A stretch of DNA of 64,000 nucleotides from NCBI GenBank assembly GCA_022747635.1, contig JAKTNV010000003.1:93536790-93600789 (forward strand). The letters are read 5' to 3'. Below the pieces are notes generated by a model, which worked only from the letters and a program-made list of their open reading frames with translations, ran no database searches and was not told the origin of the DNA. This document shows, one piece after another, positions 37,010 to 49,900 of the stretch (within the stretch, counting starts at the first letter, position 1; the number at the start of each line of letters is the position of its first letter). This stretch comes from Hetaerina americana (taxonomy: Eukaryota; Arthropoda; Insecta; Odonata; Calopterygidae). Made by a program: the position numbers and the translations under genes.

Positions 37010-37800
37010 GGCGCATGAGCTTTTGGGAGGAGTGGTCGGAGGGTTTTGTGGGAGGGTAAAGGGTGGGACACGAGGATGAGAGGGGCTCGGATGGGGAGAT
37101 CGTTCGGTTGCGTTCTACGAGCTAGCTAAGGACGTGAGAGGGATTTTTTGGGAAGGGGAACGGTGAAATGTGTGCGGGGAAGTGGGTTGGTAGGGTGCTA
37201 CGGAGGATGGGCTTAGCAGGGAGGCGAGGAGAGGGGAGGGAGTGGGAGCGAAGGGCGGGCGGAGATTGGAGGGGGTGTACACCCGAAGAGTGAAATGAAA
37301 AGGGGGCGGGCGGAAGAATACGGCGAGGCTTAAAAGGGATGTTATATGAGGAGGCAAGGCGAATTTCCGAGGGGGTGGCAATCGGGTTGGGGATGGAGAA
37401 GGGGAGGGGGGCACGAGATGGGCGGGCGGGGTCAGGGGGTGAGCGGTGAGGGGAAGCCCGGTGATGAAAAAACCCGGAGTAGTTCTGACCCCCCCTCCCC
37501 GTCCTTGTTCGCCCCTCCTCCCACCCACCCGCACACATCATTCGACTTCCTCCCACCGTCTCTGGGCCCGAAAAGGGAACCTCTCCACAGCTCGCCTCAG
37601 CCCCGTGCCTCGCCCCTTTTCCTCGTCAACGCCTGGTGACTGGCCAGAACCCGTGCACGTGCAGGCCAAAGGAAGTGGTCCGCCGTTCACTTCGATTCTC
37701 CCTCTCCACCCGTCTTTCCTTGCCCTTCTCGTGCCCTATGCGTCTCCTTTAGGTCTTTGCCCACCACCAACTCCCATTAGCCCTAAGAATAAATCCCCAG
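37010..37800. other. GC island switching from purine to pyrimidine
   Basis: The + strand is G/A-rich at 37010-37470 and C/T-rich at 37480-37790. The overlapping frames are composition shadows. Confidence 0.7.
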
Positions 37801-37804
37801 TGCG

Positions 37805-40730
37805 GTTTTAACCTCATTCCCTGGGCAAAATTACCATGGTCACTCGATTTCCAATCTGTTCTGAAATGATTTTAATGAATTTGTTTTGAAAAGTAATCCT
37901 TTTTTTGCGCTCGCTCGACACAAAAGTTTCATAGGAGAGGAAGGGCCCACTGGTGGCATTAAGCGATCAAAACCAAAATAATGAGGCTGCATCACAAGGT
38001 TTTCTGTTTCAAATTGAGGTTTCGAGCTATTTTGGGTACTCGGAATATATATTTTTTAACGTGATTACTACTGCACGCCCGTGTCCTCGCTATCAGCTTG
38101 CGTAAAGGATTCATTAGTAGAGGAAAAATCGTCTTCATATTTTTTTTATCGACAGATAAAACCACCCTTAACCTATTCTCCTTTTTCCTTCCCTTTTTCC
38201 TCATCCCACCCACTCCACCGTGTCCGCACTCCCCCTCTCTTCCATTCGTTCACCCCTGTCCTTTCTTCCCTCCCTCCATGGTATCACTGGAATCGATATC
38301 GGTCGTGTATTTCTTATTTTCCCTTGCGGTGCTCAATATTTCATCTTTTCGCGTCGAAAAATTAATGACGGAACTCAGCTCTCAATACGCCATGAATATA
38401 CACGTGATGTATTGCTGTATGAAAACCAACCCTTCTTCTAATAAGCTTTTTGCGATCAGTATGAATAGTGGCAGGAATGAAGAATTTTGAATGCATAAAG
38501 CCAGCGAATGAGAGTGTACCACTTCGTAGTCAAATACCAATCCTTATATTTATTTCATGTCATCAAAACTCTGCGCACACACACACAAACGTAGGTGACG
38601 CATTTTGAACATTGAGCGATTGAACGAAATTGCATTGTCGAATACAGTCAAACTTTCGCTGCGTCAGAGCTTGAAATGGCTTTTCGCATGGCAGCTAATC
38701 CTGTTGCATCGCAGTGTACTGATGAAAAATGATTTAGCCGTGATGGAAAAATCTTAATGAAATGCACAAATATCAAACATTCCCAAATTATTTTGCAAAT
38801 TCATACTGTATTTCCATGCTAATAAGTGTAGTTCCATTCATTCCCAATTGTTATTGCAAATGGTTCCATACTACTGAGTGTACTTGCAACTAATTTTCTT
38901 CTGATGAGAAGGTAATAGTGTCGTGAAATTCAAGTATGTATTCATATGCATCCCCTTTTTTTAAAGCGAGAAATGATAACAAACTCTGCTTAACACTCAA
39001 AATATAATATTTTCAAGACGCCCGAATTCATCACTTATGTGCGCATCAGTGAACCTTTCTGTAGTTTTCTTTAGTGATTTGTAAAATCTTACGTGGTATG
39101 TTGCTTTTATCGCGTGCCCTTGTGCACCTTTGTTGTAAGATGTTCTCTGTTTCTCCAACCTTTGCGAGATTTTGTACCACAGCTGTTCTCAATATATTTA
39201 AGTTCTCGCGTCACGAAAGTGTAGCATGTTTCGAGAAAAAAGATTGGAGGGTTTCCATCTTGAACATAAGTATTTTTCCTCTCCCCTGCGTCTTTGCAGG
39301 TGGCATTTGGCAGCAAATATGCCTTTACCACATAAAATTCGAGCGTCATGAAACCGCGACCCGTGATTCGATCGGTCTAAATGAAATAGAATGAGTATCG
39401 TTCAAGGTTATTCATATACCCATACATTCCATCATAAACAAAGAAAGGTCGGCCTGATGTCCACCTGACGGCCATTTCTCTCCTTTGTTGAATTCCCGAT
39501 TTCCGTACTACCCAAGAGAATGGTTGTTACTCGAGTATGGACAACAATTTGCACAGGCAATGAACAAGGAATACAAAGCATAGAAAATTAAATTATCACT
39601 GGAAAGGAAGTCTCTTTCATTTATTCTCTCGGTCAATGTTTGAATATTCACTATCGGGCAAGAGGAGCGATTTCATGAAAAAAACTTACATACATAAAAA
39701 TACTCGAAAGTCAGTCTTAGATGTCACATTTACGAATGTCCTTATCCCGAGCATTATCCTTCCTAAACGCTTATTTTTATCGATATTCTGCTAAGATAAG
39801 GATTACTTTTTCCAGAAGTTCTCAGAATTCTTAAAGTTTATCCATTAGTTTTCAGCTACGATCCAACATTATACAACAACGTAGTGCCTTTCTAAAAGAA
39901 TAAAAGTTTTCTCCAGCATCAGTTTTGTTCAGAATGACATAGTTCAGAAGAGGAGTACTGGCAGTCCTCTGAAACGGGGAGTTTCTTGCTACGTATTATA
40001 TTATCCCGATGGTCTTTTCAGCCGATATAGTGTGGGGATTAATAATTCCTTTGCTGTCAGAAGGGAATTCGATGCCCTTCCCTTATAGCCCTTCCCTTAC
40101 CCTTCCCAGAGTCTTGGACTGCGAGTAAGACATTCACGTGAGATTTGGATCGATTGAAGGAGCGCAATATTCTGCGGCTGCGGATTTGTTATAGGATTTG
40201 GAAATTTTGGATTCAAGAAAAAGTAAACTTAAGCCTAGAGGCACAGTGCTACATCACCGACTAAGGAAAATGCCTTCAGTTTCGGGGCCCTTGTGTCACC
40301 TAAAATATGTAGTTTATTGAAGTCATTATTTTTGAATTGTTCGACTCATCATTCAAAAATGGCACTTCGTTAGACGTGAAAAACATAAAATGTCCGAAAA
40401 CATTTCATTTCTGGATGAACCTCGAGCTCACAAAAATGTATGTTCTTATTTGAAACCAACGGCAGCAGAACACACGACTTGAAATTAATGTGGATGGTGA
40501 CCAATACCTTCTGACAGCGTCGCGCTGGTTCAGAAATGATCCAACTGTCACTCCAGAGGTGCTCGATGCGCACAGCAGTATAAATGCATCCCGGATAATG
40601 AAACTCATCCATTATTTTGATGTCCATAAGGGAATAGCAGTCAAAAAAAATCTTGGCTGGATCGGATCGTAAATGCTAGAAGGGCAACGTCTGAAATTGG
40701 GTCAGAATTGACCCCACCGTTGTTCTAAAG
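37805..40730. other. AT-rich noncoding interval
   Basis: Contains a minor C/T tract (38160-38280) and a short (CA)n (38575-38587). No gene recognised. Confidence 0.5.
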
Positions 40731-40734
40731 CCAG

Positions 40735-41300
40735 CCTTTTAATAAGGGGTCGCACAATGCCGTTCCGAAGCCGCTTCCGTCGCCTCCGTCGGGTCACGTG
40801 ACCAGCGGTCGTAAAAACGCCGCTTCCTCCCGCTTCGAGCGGGGCGGTGTGTGTGTGTGTGGGTGTGTGTCTTTAGATGAGGGAGAACGAGTCCCTCGGG
40901 GGAGGGGGAGGAAAGAGACTCCCCCCCCTTTGCCCCGCACTCCTCGCAGCTCCCTCCTCCATTGACCCTCTCCAAGTCGCTGCCATTAACACGTTTCTCT
41001 CCCTTACGCACACACTCCTCTAGCGCGGGACTCATCTTCCCGACGACACTCTTCTCGCCCTCTGCCTCTCCTTATCGTCGCACCAGGGCGTTTTCTCCCG
41101 CTCCATAACCGGCTCTGGGAAGTTCTCTGTTGTGTCAAAAGGGGCCGGCGCCGGCGTAAGATTCTTGCTGGCCAACAAGTGGGAGTACTGTGGTGGGTGG
41201 TTAATGGAGGCGAAATAAATACCGGGGGATACGGACGCGCACTTATGTACGTGCATGTCTTGAAGAGGAATTGCCTCCGATGAGTTTTAAACACGCCGGG
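40735..41300. promoter_or_regulatory. CpG-rich block with E-box palindrome and GC box, candidate promoter or enhancer
   Basis: CpG-dense DNA 2.5-3 kb upstream of the first visible Bruno exon. It contains a perfect 12-bp palindrome GGTCACGTGACC (40792-40803) whose core matches the CLEAR/E-box consensus bound by Mitf/TFEB-type bHLH-zip factors, a small hairpin cccgct/agcggg followed by GGGGCGG, a (GT)n run, and a second perfect palindrome GCCGGCGCCGGC (41144-41155) followed by GTAAG. No convincing exon is seen. Confidence 0.35.
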
Positions 41301-41304
41301 CGTT

Positions 41305-43830
41305 GAGTTATTTTCTCGTTTTCTGCCTTCTCAATACGTTATCCGCTACGCTGCGTCACACGTACACTAAGTATGCATCCCATATAACTGCCATTCCGCC
41401 GTTGGTGATGGGTTTTCATAGAGACAGTTGTTGCTAATTCATCGGTTAACCGGGAATATTTCATGTGGAAATTATTTTTCATTTAATGTACGCATAGTCA
41501 AATACTACTTCATGTAAAGACTATTTTGTCAGGCTACTTTTTTAAAATACTCTGCGGAGTACAACGCCGATTAATATTTTGCCAACACTCTAATGTATGT
41601 GTCTATATTCTGTTAATCGTTCATTATAGATCCGTAAAACTACGTAGGCTCCCCAACTGTCAATTAAGGTTTGGGATTAATGACAGGCAACATTAATCAA
41701 TGCACCCTTTTTTTGTCTTCATATAAAATATGATTAAGTCTGCTTGGCATATTTTCAAATTTACTAATTCTTTGGCGCTTGTAAAAATATAAACAATCAT
41801 ACTGAGCATAAGCAAAATTTAGCAACTCATAATCGTTTTCATAAAATATAGTAATTTTCGCTCAGATAATTCTGTCAAGCGTTAGATTTATTCAGCAGGC
41901 ACGTAGCTAATTTAACATGCGGCACTGACATCCTTGTAGTTTAGTTTATTGAAACGATCTTCATGCTACGCTTAAAACTTCTACTGACCACGTGATCACT
42001 CCAGTAGCGTGAATGAACAAAATCGTCACCCTTTTTCACCCAAAAGCCAACGAAAATATTTAAATCGTCACCCGTCTCAATTTGTCGACCTCTAGTAATG
42101 GTCGAAAAAAAAGGAAGAAAGCAAGGTCTGACTTCAATCCCAATGTCTTTTACTCCGCATGCAAACACCCACACACACCCACACAAACATGCGCACACAT
42201 GCGTACGTGGCGTACTATTCCCTCCATTTCTTCCCATTCTCCTTTCCCTTCAATACGCATTTTCAACCCCAGAAAACTCCCTCTCAACCAACGCCACTCC
42301 TCTCCGTTCCTTACTCTCTCTCTCTCTCTGCCACCTCTCTCCTCGCCCATCCTCCCACCCTCCCAGAACCAACCCACCCACCCATCCGTCCCGCCCTCTT
42401 CTCCCGATTATCGATCCCTCACCGTGGTCTCCCCCTGCACTCAAAACCCTCGCTCCCTCCTCCCCCGCGTCTCCCTTCCGGCCCCTCCAAGGTGCCCGAG
42501 GACGGGTGAGCGCCATGTGACCCTCTCCCCGTCCTCCGCGGGCTGTTTGTCGGGCGCGGGGCACACGCACGTGGGGGCCAACTCCGCACCCTTCCCCGGT
42601 TCCCCTCCCGCTCCGAAAGGGACGCAGATCCATCCGTCGTCCCCCGTTTTGGTGATCCGCCCTCTCGGATGGGATCGCATTATTATTATTATTATTCCCT
42701 GTCCATTAGTAAGGTGCTTCCATTGCAGATTTACTTAACCTGAGAAGATGGATGACCACTTTGTGTTTAGGAGACTTGTAAACAGCTGAGGTGTCTTAAA
42801 AATATCGGATTTAAGCTCATTGAACGAAATTGGTACACAGTCGCACTAGTTTTCGGACGGCTGGCCAAATCTTGTAGCAATAGTTTGTCAAACGCCTTTC
42901 AATGAGAGAATAGTAAAATAAATTGAGGAGCAAAGGTCTAGCTGAAACTAGTGAAATCGGTGTTAAAATAATTTGAACTCAATATTACTTATAACTTTTT
43001 AATTATTTTATTTTGGTATCACCAACGGATGTTTTTCAAATTTAGAAGTAATGCCTTTGCTATGGCATAGAAGTGTCTTCACAGTGGTTGAGTGTGTGTG
43101 GTTAGCTACCAATTGATTGTGTCATGACTGAGACATCATTTCATGAAGCGTTAGAGACGTAATACGCAATGGAAAACGATAAGTCTTTACTTGCTGTGCT
43201 TATTAGTACTCTGTTAGTGCCCATGTTGATACACTCTGCATTTGTTAAGATGACGGATCGGTGTGAGGTCATAATGAGCAATGACTCCGTGCGGGATTTG
43301 GTTTCCTTCGTCATTCGTATCCACGCAATTTCTTCTGAATGAAGAGCAATCTATAGTGTCCTTTGCTTTTTTATAATTTTACCCTCCTACTGAAGGAGAT
43401 GCTTCCAGTAGTTTTAAGGGACTCCCACTCTACGAGGCCATTAAAAATAAATTGACCATCGTTGATAAAATACCTTCAGTAATTGAAATTTATTTTTGAA
43501 TTTAAAGTTAAAATTCTTTCGAAACATTTTAGAGTCATTAGTCCGTTCCGTTTTTATTACGATTTTTGGTGTGAAACTAAATACATCAATGTCTTAATAA
43601 TGTTATCATAACAATGATAATAACATATATTATAATTCTCATCTGTCATTGACAGTTGATTTATAAAGACTTGAATTTCCTTTTTGTGAAATATTAGGGG
43701 GGGCAGTAAATATTTAAATTACAAGATTGTGTACGCGCGGGTAGTCACCAGAGTCATAATTCCCCTTTTAATGGTAGCCATTAAATCAATTTTTTATATA
43801 TTAATAACCATCTTTTCTGTTCTTCCATAG
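41305..43830 (+). other. 3' end of the presumed giant intron
   Basis: AT-rich with a pyrimidine island at 42220-42660, (CA)-rich DNA at 42165-42203 and (ATT)n at 42679. It ends with a polypyrimidine tract and AG at 43829-43830. I looked for the exon encoding the first half of RRM2 and did not find it. Confidence 0.6.
42679..42697. repeat. (ATT)n microsatellite
   Basis: Six units of ATT at the 3' edge of the 42.2-42.66 kb pyrimidine island. Confidence 0.9.
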
Positions 43831-43910
43831 GTTGTGCATTCGTTAAGTTCAGCTCGCACCAAGAAGCACAAGCAGCTATCAGCAGTCTGCACGGGAGCCA
43901 AACTATGCCG
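43831..43910 (+). CDS. bru3: Bruno/CELF coding exon a: second half of RRM2
   Basis: The exon follows a pyrimidine-rich acceptor (tcttttctgttcttccatag) and ends at the donor gtgagt. It begins with the last two bases of a Gly codon and encodes 27 residues, GCAFVKFSS at the start and SLHGSQTMP at the end. In CELF proteins this is RNP1 (beta3), alpha2 and the start of beta4 of RRM2. The first half of RRM2 must come from an exon more than 43.8 kb upstream, or from an exon I missed. The exon ends on a codon boundary. It contains four CpGs in 80 nt, unlike most later exons of the gene. Confidence 0.95.
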
Positions 43911-46900
43911 GTGAGTGTACTTAACTTGAAGAATAATGACAACTATCATTCCTCATTATTTAATTAGCTGTAATGTTAAATTTACTCTCACTATGTTCGC
44001 ATTAAGTTGAAGTCTCTCCGTGACCCAACGGAATCTCCAGTTATTTGGCGAACATAATATTTGTAATATATGCTGAACATTGCATTAAAGTGCAGTCTTC
44101 TTGTTGCCCACCGTCCATTTCTTAACAAAGTTGGACAGTCCTGCATGGAATCTTTGTGACCTCAATTTAAATTAATTCTCCGTATGATTGTTGAATTTCT
44201 ATCTCTGAAGCGATAAAATTGATTTTTTTCCAATTTTTATTGCTCGAATAAGGATTTTACGCGGGTAAGTCCACCTTGGCAGTTCATAGTACTCTGGAAT
44301 CAGAGTCATCATGCGCTGACTGTTTATCAATATTATTAAATTCATTTAAAATATAATTTTCGCAAAATCATAGCATGTTCATTTCGTGTGCTGTATTTAA
44401 AGATGGATGTTTTCACACGAAATCCACCCTTAAGATCGAGGTGATGAAATGAAGACGAATGGTTTCTGTTGAAGTTGCTATCAATTAATAGTTGATGTTT
44501 ATTATTCAATGAAGTCATAATTATCTATAAAGAAATCTCTTAATCAATCAATCCATTTCATTACCCTTTGATGTTCGTGTCACTTGAAAATAGCAATTTT
44601 CCTTATGTTTTAGTGCAATCACCAATGAGTAAAATGCTTTTTTCGTTGCAGGGCGCGTCTTCGAGCTTGGTTGTAAAGTTTGCAGACACGGAGAAGGAAC
44701 GTCAGTTGCGTCGAATGCAACAGATGGCTGGAAACATGAGCCTTCTTAATCCGTTCGTCTTCAACCAGTTCGGAGCCTACGGCGCGTACGCACAGGTAAA
44801 CTGCTTTGTCCCCCCCCCCCCGGCATATTATTTCGTAAGGTTGAACTTCCGTTTGAAAACGTATTCCGGGAAAATAATAATAAAATGGAGACTTCCGCAG
44901 CTTCTTCTATGTAATACCTATGTTAGTGATTTTCGGGATTAGCCAGCTTAAATATTCGGCGTTTCACTCCCTCTGCTGGAAGTGTCATCAGAAGAAATGA
45001 CAGGCCCAGTAAGAAAAGTGAAACATCGAGGATTTGAAATAAGCCATTAGATTAAATGGCTTCCCACCATTAAAAAAATGCATACAACTTGGCACTGTCA
45101 ATATTTCAGCTATTTAACAAATGCTCAGCCTACAAGAATCTGGCCTCATTGAGGATTCACATTAGCTTTCGCAGTAGGGTCATAAGTGTGTGCCGCGTAA
45201 TTCATTATAATTTAAACAAATTAACTACCATTATTATAAACAGTAGATAAGTATGTTTGTGTAATTACATTTATTACATATAATAGGAATTTGAACAAAT
45301 CTTGAGGTTAATTCCTTAATTGATTTTTAAAATATTTGCTTCAGATTTTAAGAAAAACCGAATATTTTTATTTATTGTTTTTATTTATTTTCAATGCCAA
45401 TTAATTATAAACATTAAATTTCTGTACTATCAAGTTTATTCCATGGAGGGATTGTGTAGGAAATTAATTGATAAATTGACATTTTTTCAATCCTTTATTC
45501 AGTATCATACATAATTGGACAAGTAGGTTTTAATAAAATGTTTCAATAAGTTTTTTCAACATTATTATTGAATGTTTACTTATATGTATTGAGTTCACAA
45601 AAAGTTTACCACCTCCTGGAGAGTAATTGAAATATTGTAATATTATTTACTGTGTGTCATGGAGTCAATTCTGATCTCGTTGCCCAACTCTCTCCTCCCA
45701 TAAACCCTGCTTTGTTGCCATTGCTGCTATCTTCATCCATGGCTGGCCACTCACCTCTGCCATTGATGGTAAATCATGCAGCAACAGGCTCTAATGGCAG
45801 CTGCCACTGCTCAGGGCACTTATATTAACCCAATGGCTGCTGCACTTGCCACTCAAATGCCTCATGCCGCCCTTAATGGTGAGTAACCACATAAGGTAAC
45901 AGAATATTTCTGCTGAGGAGAAAATCGTATGTATGGATATGTTAATATATACTACAATTTATTCATCACTTTCTTCTTTAATATTATCAGTTTTCCCTTA
46001 ATATTAATAATAAATGCCTCAAGAACTAAAATATAAAGTTAACACTAATAAAATAGATATTTTATTGACTGCCAATTAATTATTTCTATGACCAACCCTT
46101 ATGTAACATATTATTTATACAAGTATTCAAATTATAAGCCTTTACATTTTCTGTAGAGATGCAGTATTTTGACTGAGCTATTAATGCATATTTTTGAATT
46201 TTCCTTCAGTGCTGGCATTGGAAAATTTCACAGAAAATTGTTGCCATAAAATATAAATTTCTTAAGGTTTGCTAATTAAAGTTTGATCAAGATTTTAGTC
46301 CTAGATTATTTCATGTAACAATTTTTTTTCTAGGTTCTGGTTCAGCACAGCCGGTAAATGGTGCTATTCCTAGTCTGCCTTCCCCTACTATGCCAAATTT
46401 CAATATGGCTGCACAAACACCTAATGGCCAGCCAGGTGGATCAGATCCAGTTTACACCAATGGAATGCCTCAGTCATACCCAACACGTAAGTATAACTAC
46501 ATAAGAGTGAAAATATCTGAATGGTTTTTGTTTCAGATTACAGCAACTATAAAAAAGGTTGAGAGTTTTATTTTTTGTGCATTAATAATTTTATTACAAT
46601 TTGCAAGACTTTACAAAAAAGTCTTCTATTTACATATGTTGATTTGGCTCCATTTAGTCAGGTTTTTTATGTTATCATTCCGCTGAATATGACATTGCCA
46701 ATTATAGCCAATGAAATCAGAAAATTTCTCCTAACACCTCATGTATGGAATTAATGTACTACTTTTTCTTGGAACTGATAACACACAAGTTAACAAGAAT
46801 CACAATTACAAGTACATGCAAATCATTATACTTCAGAATCTGTGATGCAATTATTCTCTTCAAAATTTTACTGAAAATATAAGGTATTTTCTAATGTAAC

Positions 46901-49900
46901 TGGATGAATCATCATCATTCCTCTAATGCAGTAATTTTCTATAAATAATTTCTCTTTCTCTTCTATAAAATTTCTTTATCACTCTATCAATTGCTATTAT
47001 GTTGGCCCTTAAAAATATATTCTTATTCTTCTCCTAGGCAATGTAATATATTAGATAATGGCACTTTCTCATAATTTTCATTTCGCCATGATCTTAAATA
47101 CCAATCCATGGAAATTCCTGACAGCAATTTCTACATTGTATAAATAAAAGAATACATATTTAGCAACTAATACTCTGGGTCTGCTACCCAATACTTTTAA
47201 GTTCTCAATGAACTTGTACAAATCACTATGTGCAAAATAATGAAATAGAGTGTCCTCTGGGAGAAAGTTTTCTGAATTTACCCCTGATTCAAGAAACAAT
47301 CCTGATAAAAAAGTGATATACCAATATAGGTCATCTCAGCATTGGAATAATGGGTCCAGTTTTGATCCCTCTCTGGTCCATTTTTGATGGGGACGCCAAT
47401 AGACAGCAGCTGGTGATGTGAGCAAGTAGGAGCAAAGTAGTTGTAGGTTATGTCACATGATTCCTGCAGCATCCAAGAGAAAGGGTGTAAAGTAATTTGG
47501 TCTTTGTTGGGAAATCATAGTTGCATAAATCAGGAACTCTGCAAATAAGAAGAGTTGATCTAAAGATTATTGGGAAGAGGGTTGTTTAGTAATGGTGATG
47601 AAGGGCTCAAAAATAGGAATACTTTGCCCTGTACATGACTACCAGCTACTGGAGTTTCACACATAATGAAGGGATAAGTTTTGCAACTCACATCTGAAAA
47701 GCATTAAATGTAATGGCTGTATCCCAAAAATTATATCTCCCTGTTGTCCAAGAACACAGGTAAGTCAATTTGGCAAATATTTATTTGCAGAAATTTCAGG
47801 CTTTGCTTTAGCCCTTTCGACAAAAGAAAAAATATATTGTACTTTGTTGGAATGCATACAAAATATTTCATAAAGTGATATGGTCAGGTAATGACACTTT
47901 TGGCATTATTTTATAGTGTTAGAAGTTTCTTGCTTATACATTAGGCACTCTAAGACAATATGTATAACTTTATAGAACTTGGGCAAAGTAAACATCACAA
48001 CAAACATAAATTATTGGCTGCAGACAGACTTGAATATACATTCCATTGTAAACTTTAATATTTTAGAGCAGCATATTATTCATCGGTGTGTACACTTTCT
48101 GGTTGCACCATAACACTTTGATAGGCCCCAGCACCTGTTTAGCACCCCTCAACTTACACTATTGAATAAATATGGTAATTGACATTGACTGCAATTGCCC
48201 AATCTATCTCCTATCTAATAAGAACCAGAAGTAAACCCCATACTGAGGTCAATTATATCTTGTTGAACATCAACAATCAGAAAAATGTTATGCCATGATT
48301 ACTCAGGTAGTGACCAGGAATTGAACTTTGCAAGTTTTTACTTTCTGAATAAGAATGAGTATGAAAAGATTATGATTGCATGTCATGTGAACCAATACTG
48401 AATGAATCTTCAATGAAAAGGATGGATTTTACTAATGTTGGGGCAAGTTAACATCTAATGCTCCAGATATTCCATAAAGTGGGAGAGAGGTGTGAAATGA
48501 AAAATATGCGATTTAATTTTCATTTTCATTACTGTCTTGAATTAATAGATTCAAATACCAAAGATGGCATCCAAAGTTTTAGAAATGCTCTATATTCATT
48601 CTCATTCTGTGGCCAAATAGAGTATTTTTGTGAATATTTTTCATGAATGGCTTATTCTGAGCAACTGTCCACCAAATTCCAATTCCTATCCAGAAAGTTC
48701 ATAAACTTGCTCCAATGGGATGTAAATCTAATTATCAATCTATCCCTGTCAAGGTATAAATTACTTCATCTATGTCTGGTATCCTAACAACTTCTACCAG
48801 TACATATAAAAAGTGAAATTATTTTTATAACATATACATATTAATATTTTGACATTCACTGTGAATAATTGAAAAATGTTGTAAAAAATATGTATTTTGA
48901 TTTTTTCTTATCTTCAAATATTTTATCATATCTGCATTCATTTTGCCATCACATTTCAGTATTGCCTGCACAAATGCTGTCAAACTGATTCTTGTGCATA
49001 TGTGTGCCTCTTAATATCATTTTATTATAATTATACTTTAATAATAGATACCTATCAGAGCTGTACTCTTCACAAAATTTTTATTGACGCATTTGTCATT
49101 GGAATACAAATTCTGTTATTCAGGGATATTTTACCTGTATATTGAGGAAAATCAAAAATGCACACATTTATAATTCACACTTCTCACAATAGAACACATT
49201 TTCGGAGAAAATATACCTAAAGCAACTGACTCTCTGATGGGGAAAGTTTATCAGCATTGCAAGATAATGGTGATTACAGTGAAAAGTATTATGAAGTTAA
49301 AACTTGTATATTCAACATGGTATTATGCCTAGAATAAAATGACTAAACCAATATTCATAAAATCCAAGGGAATCCACTGAGAACGTAAATAAATAATTAG
49401 GTATACTTTAAGACCTTGGGGGACAACATAGCCTACTTCAGTAGTTACTAAATAAAAAAGTTATTCATAATAATCCTTTTTTTATTTTAAAAATTTCTAT
49501 GATTAAAAAACCTCATTCACTTTAAAATTCATTATTAGAATGATTCCACTAGGCTTTTATGTAAAAATGAAGGTATTAAAAATAGTTTTTTCCATTTTAT
49601 GAAAAGCAGAATGACATAAGCATACACCTGCCTTAAGTCCCAACAACTTTCATTGACCTATTCTAAATACTTTGCTTTGTCTTACTTTATTTAATGCAAT
49701 AATAGAAAATCATCAAAGGGCTAATTTTCAGACAAAAATAGGAACTCTATAATTTAATTTAAAAGTTGAACCAAATGACAACACATATCTCCAATTACGA
49801 CAGCCCATTGAATTAGGTAGGTATGTCAAATATAATTAAAGTAAATGTAAAATAATTTTACCATACTATACAGTAGAATTAAATTCTAAAATTAAGATTG

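Noticed and set aside
42082..42738. 218-residue Pro-rich frame
   Set aside because: Pyrimidine island shadow; simple-sequence Pro/Ser/Leu content.
43093..43125. Partial match to miR-34 (gtgtggttagct)
   Set aside because: The seed of miR-34 is absent and there is no hairpin.
46487..46686. Open reading frame continuing from exon d into intron 4
   Set aside because: The donor gtaagt is strong and the extension is hydrophobic chance sequence in AT-rich DNA.
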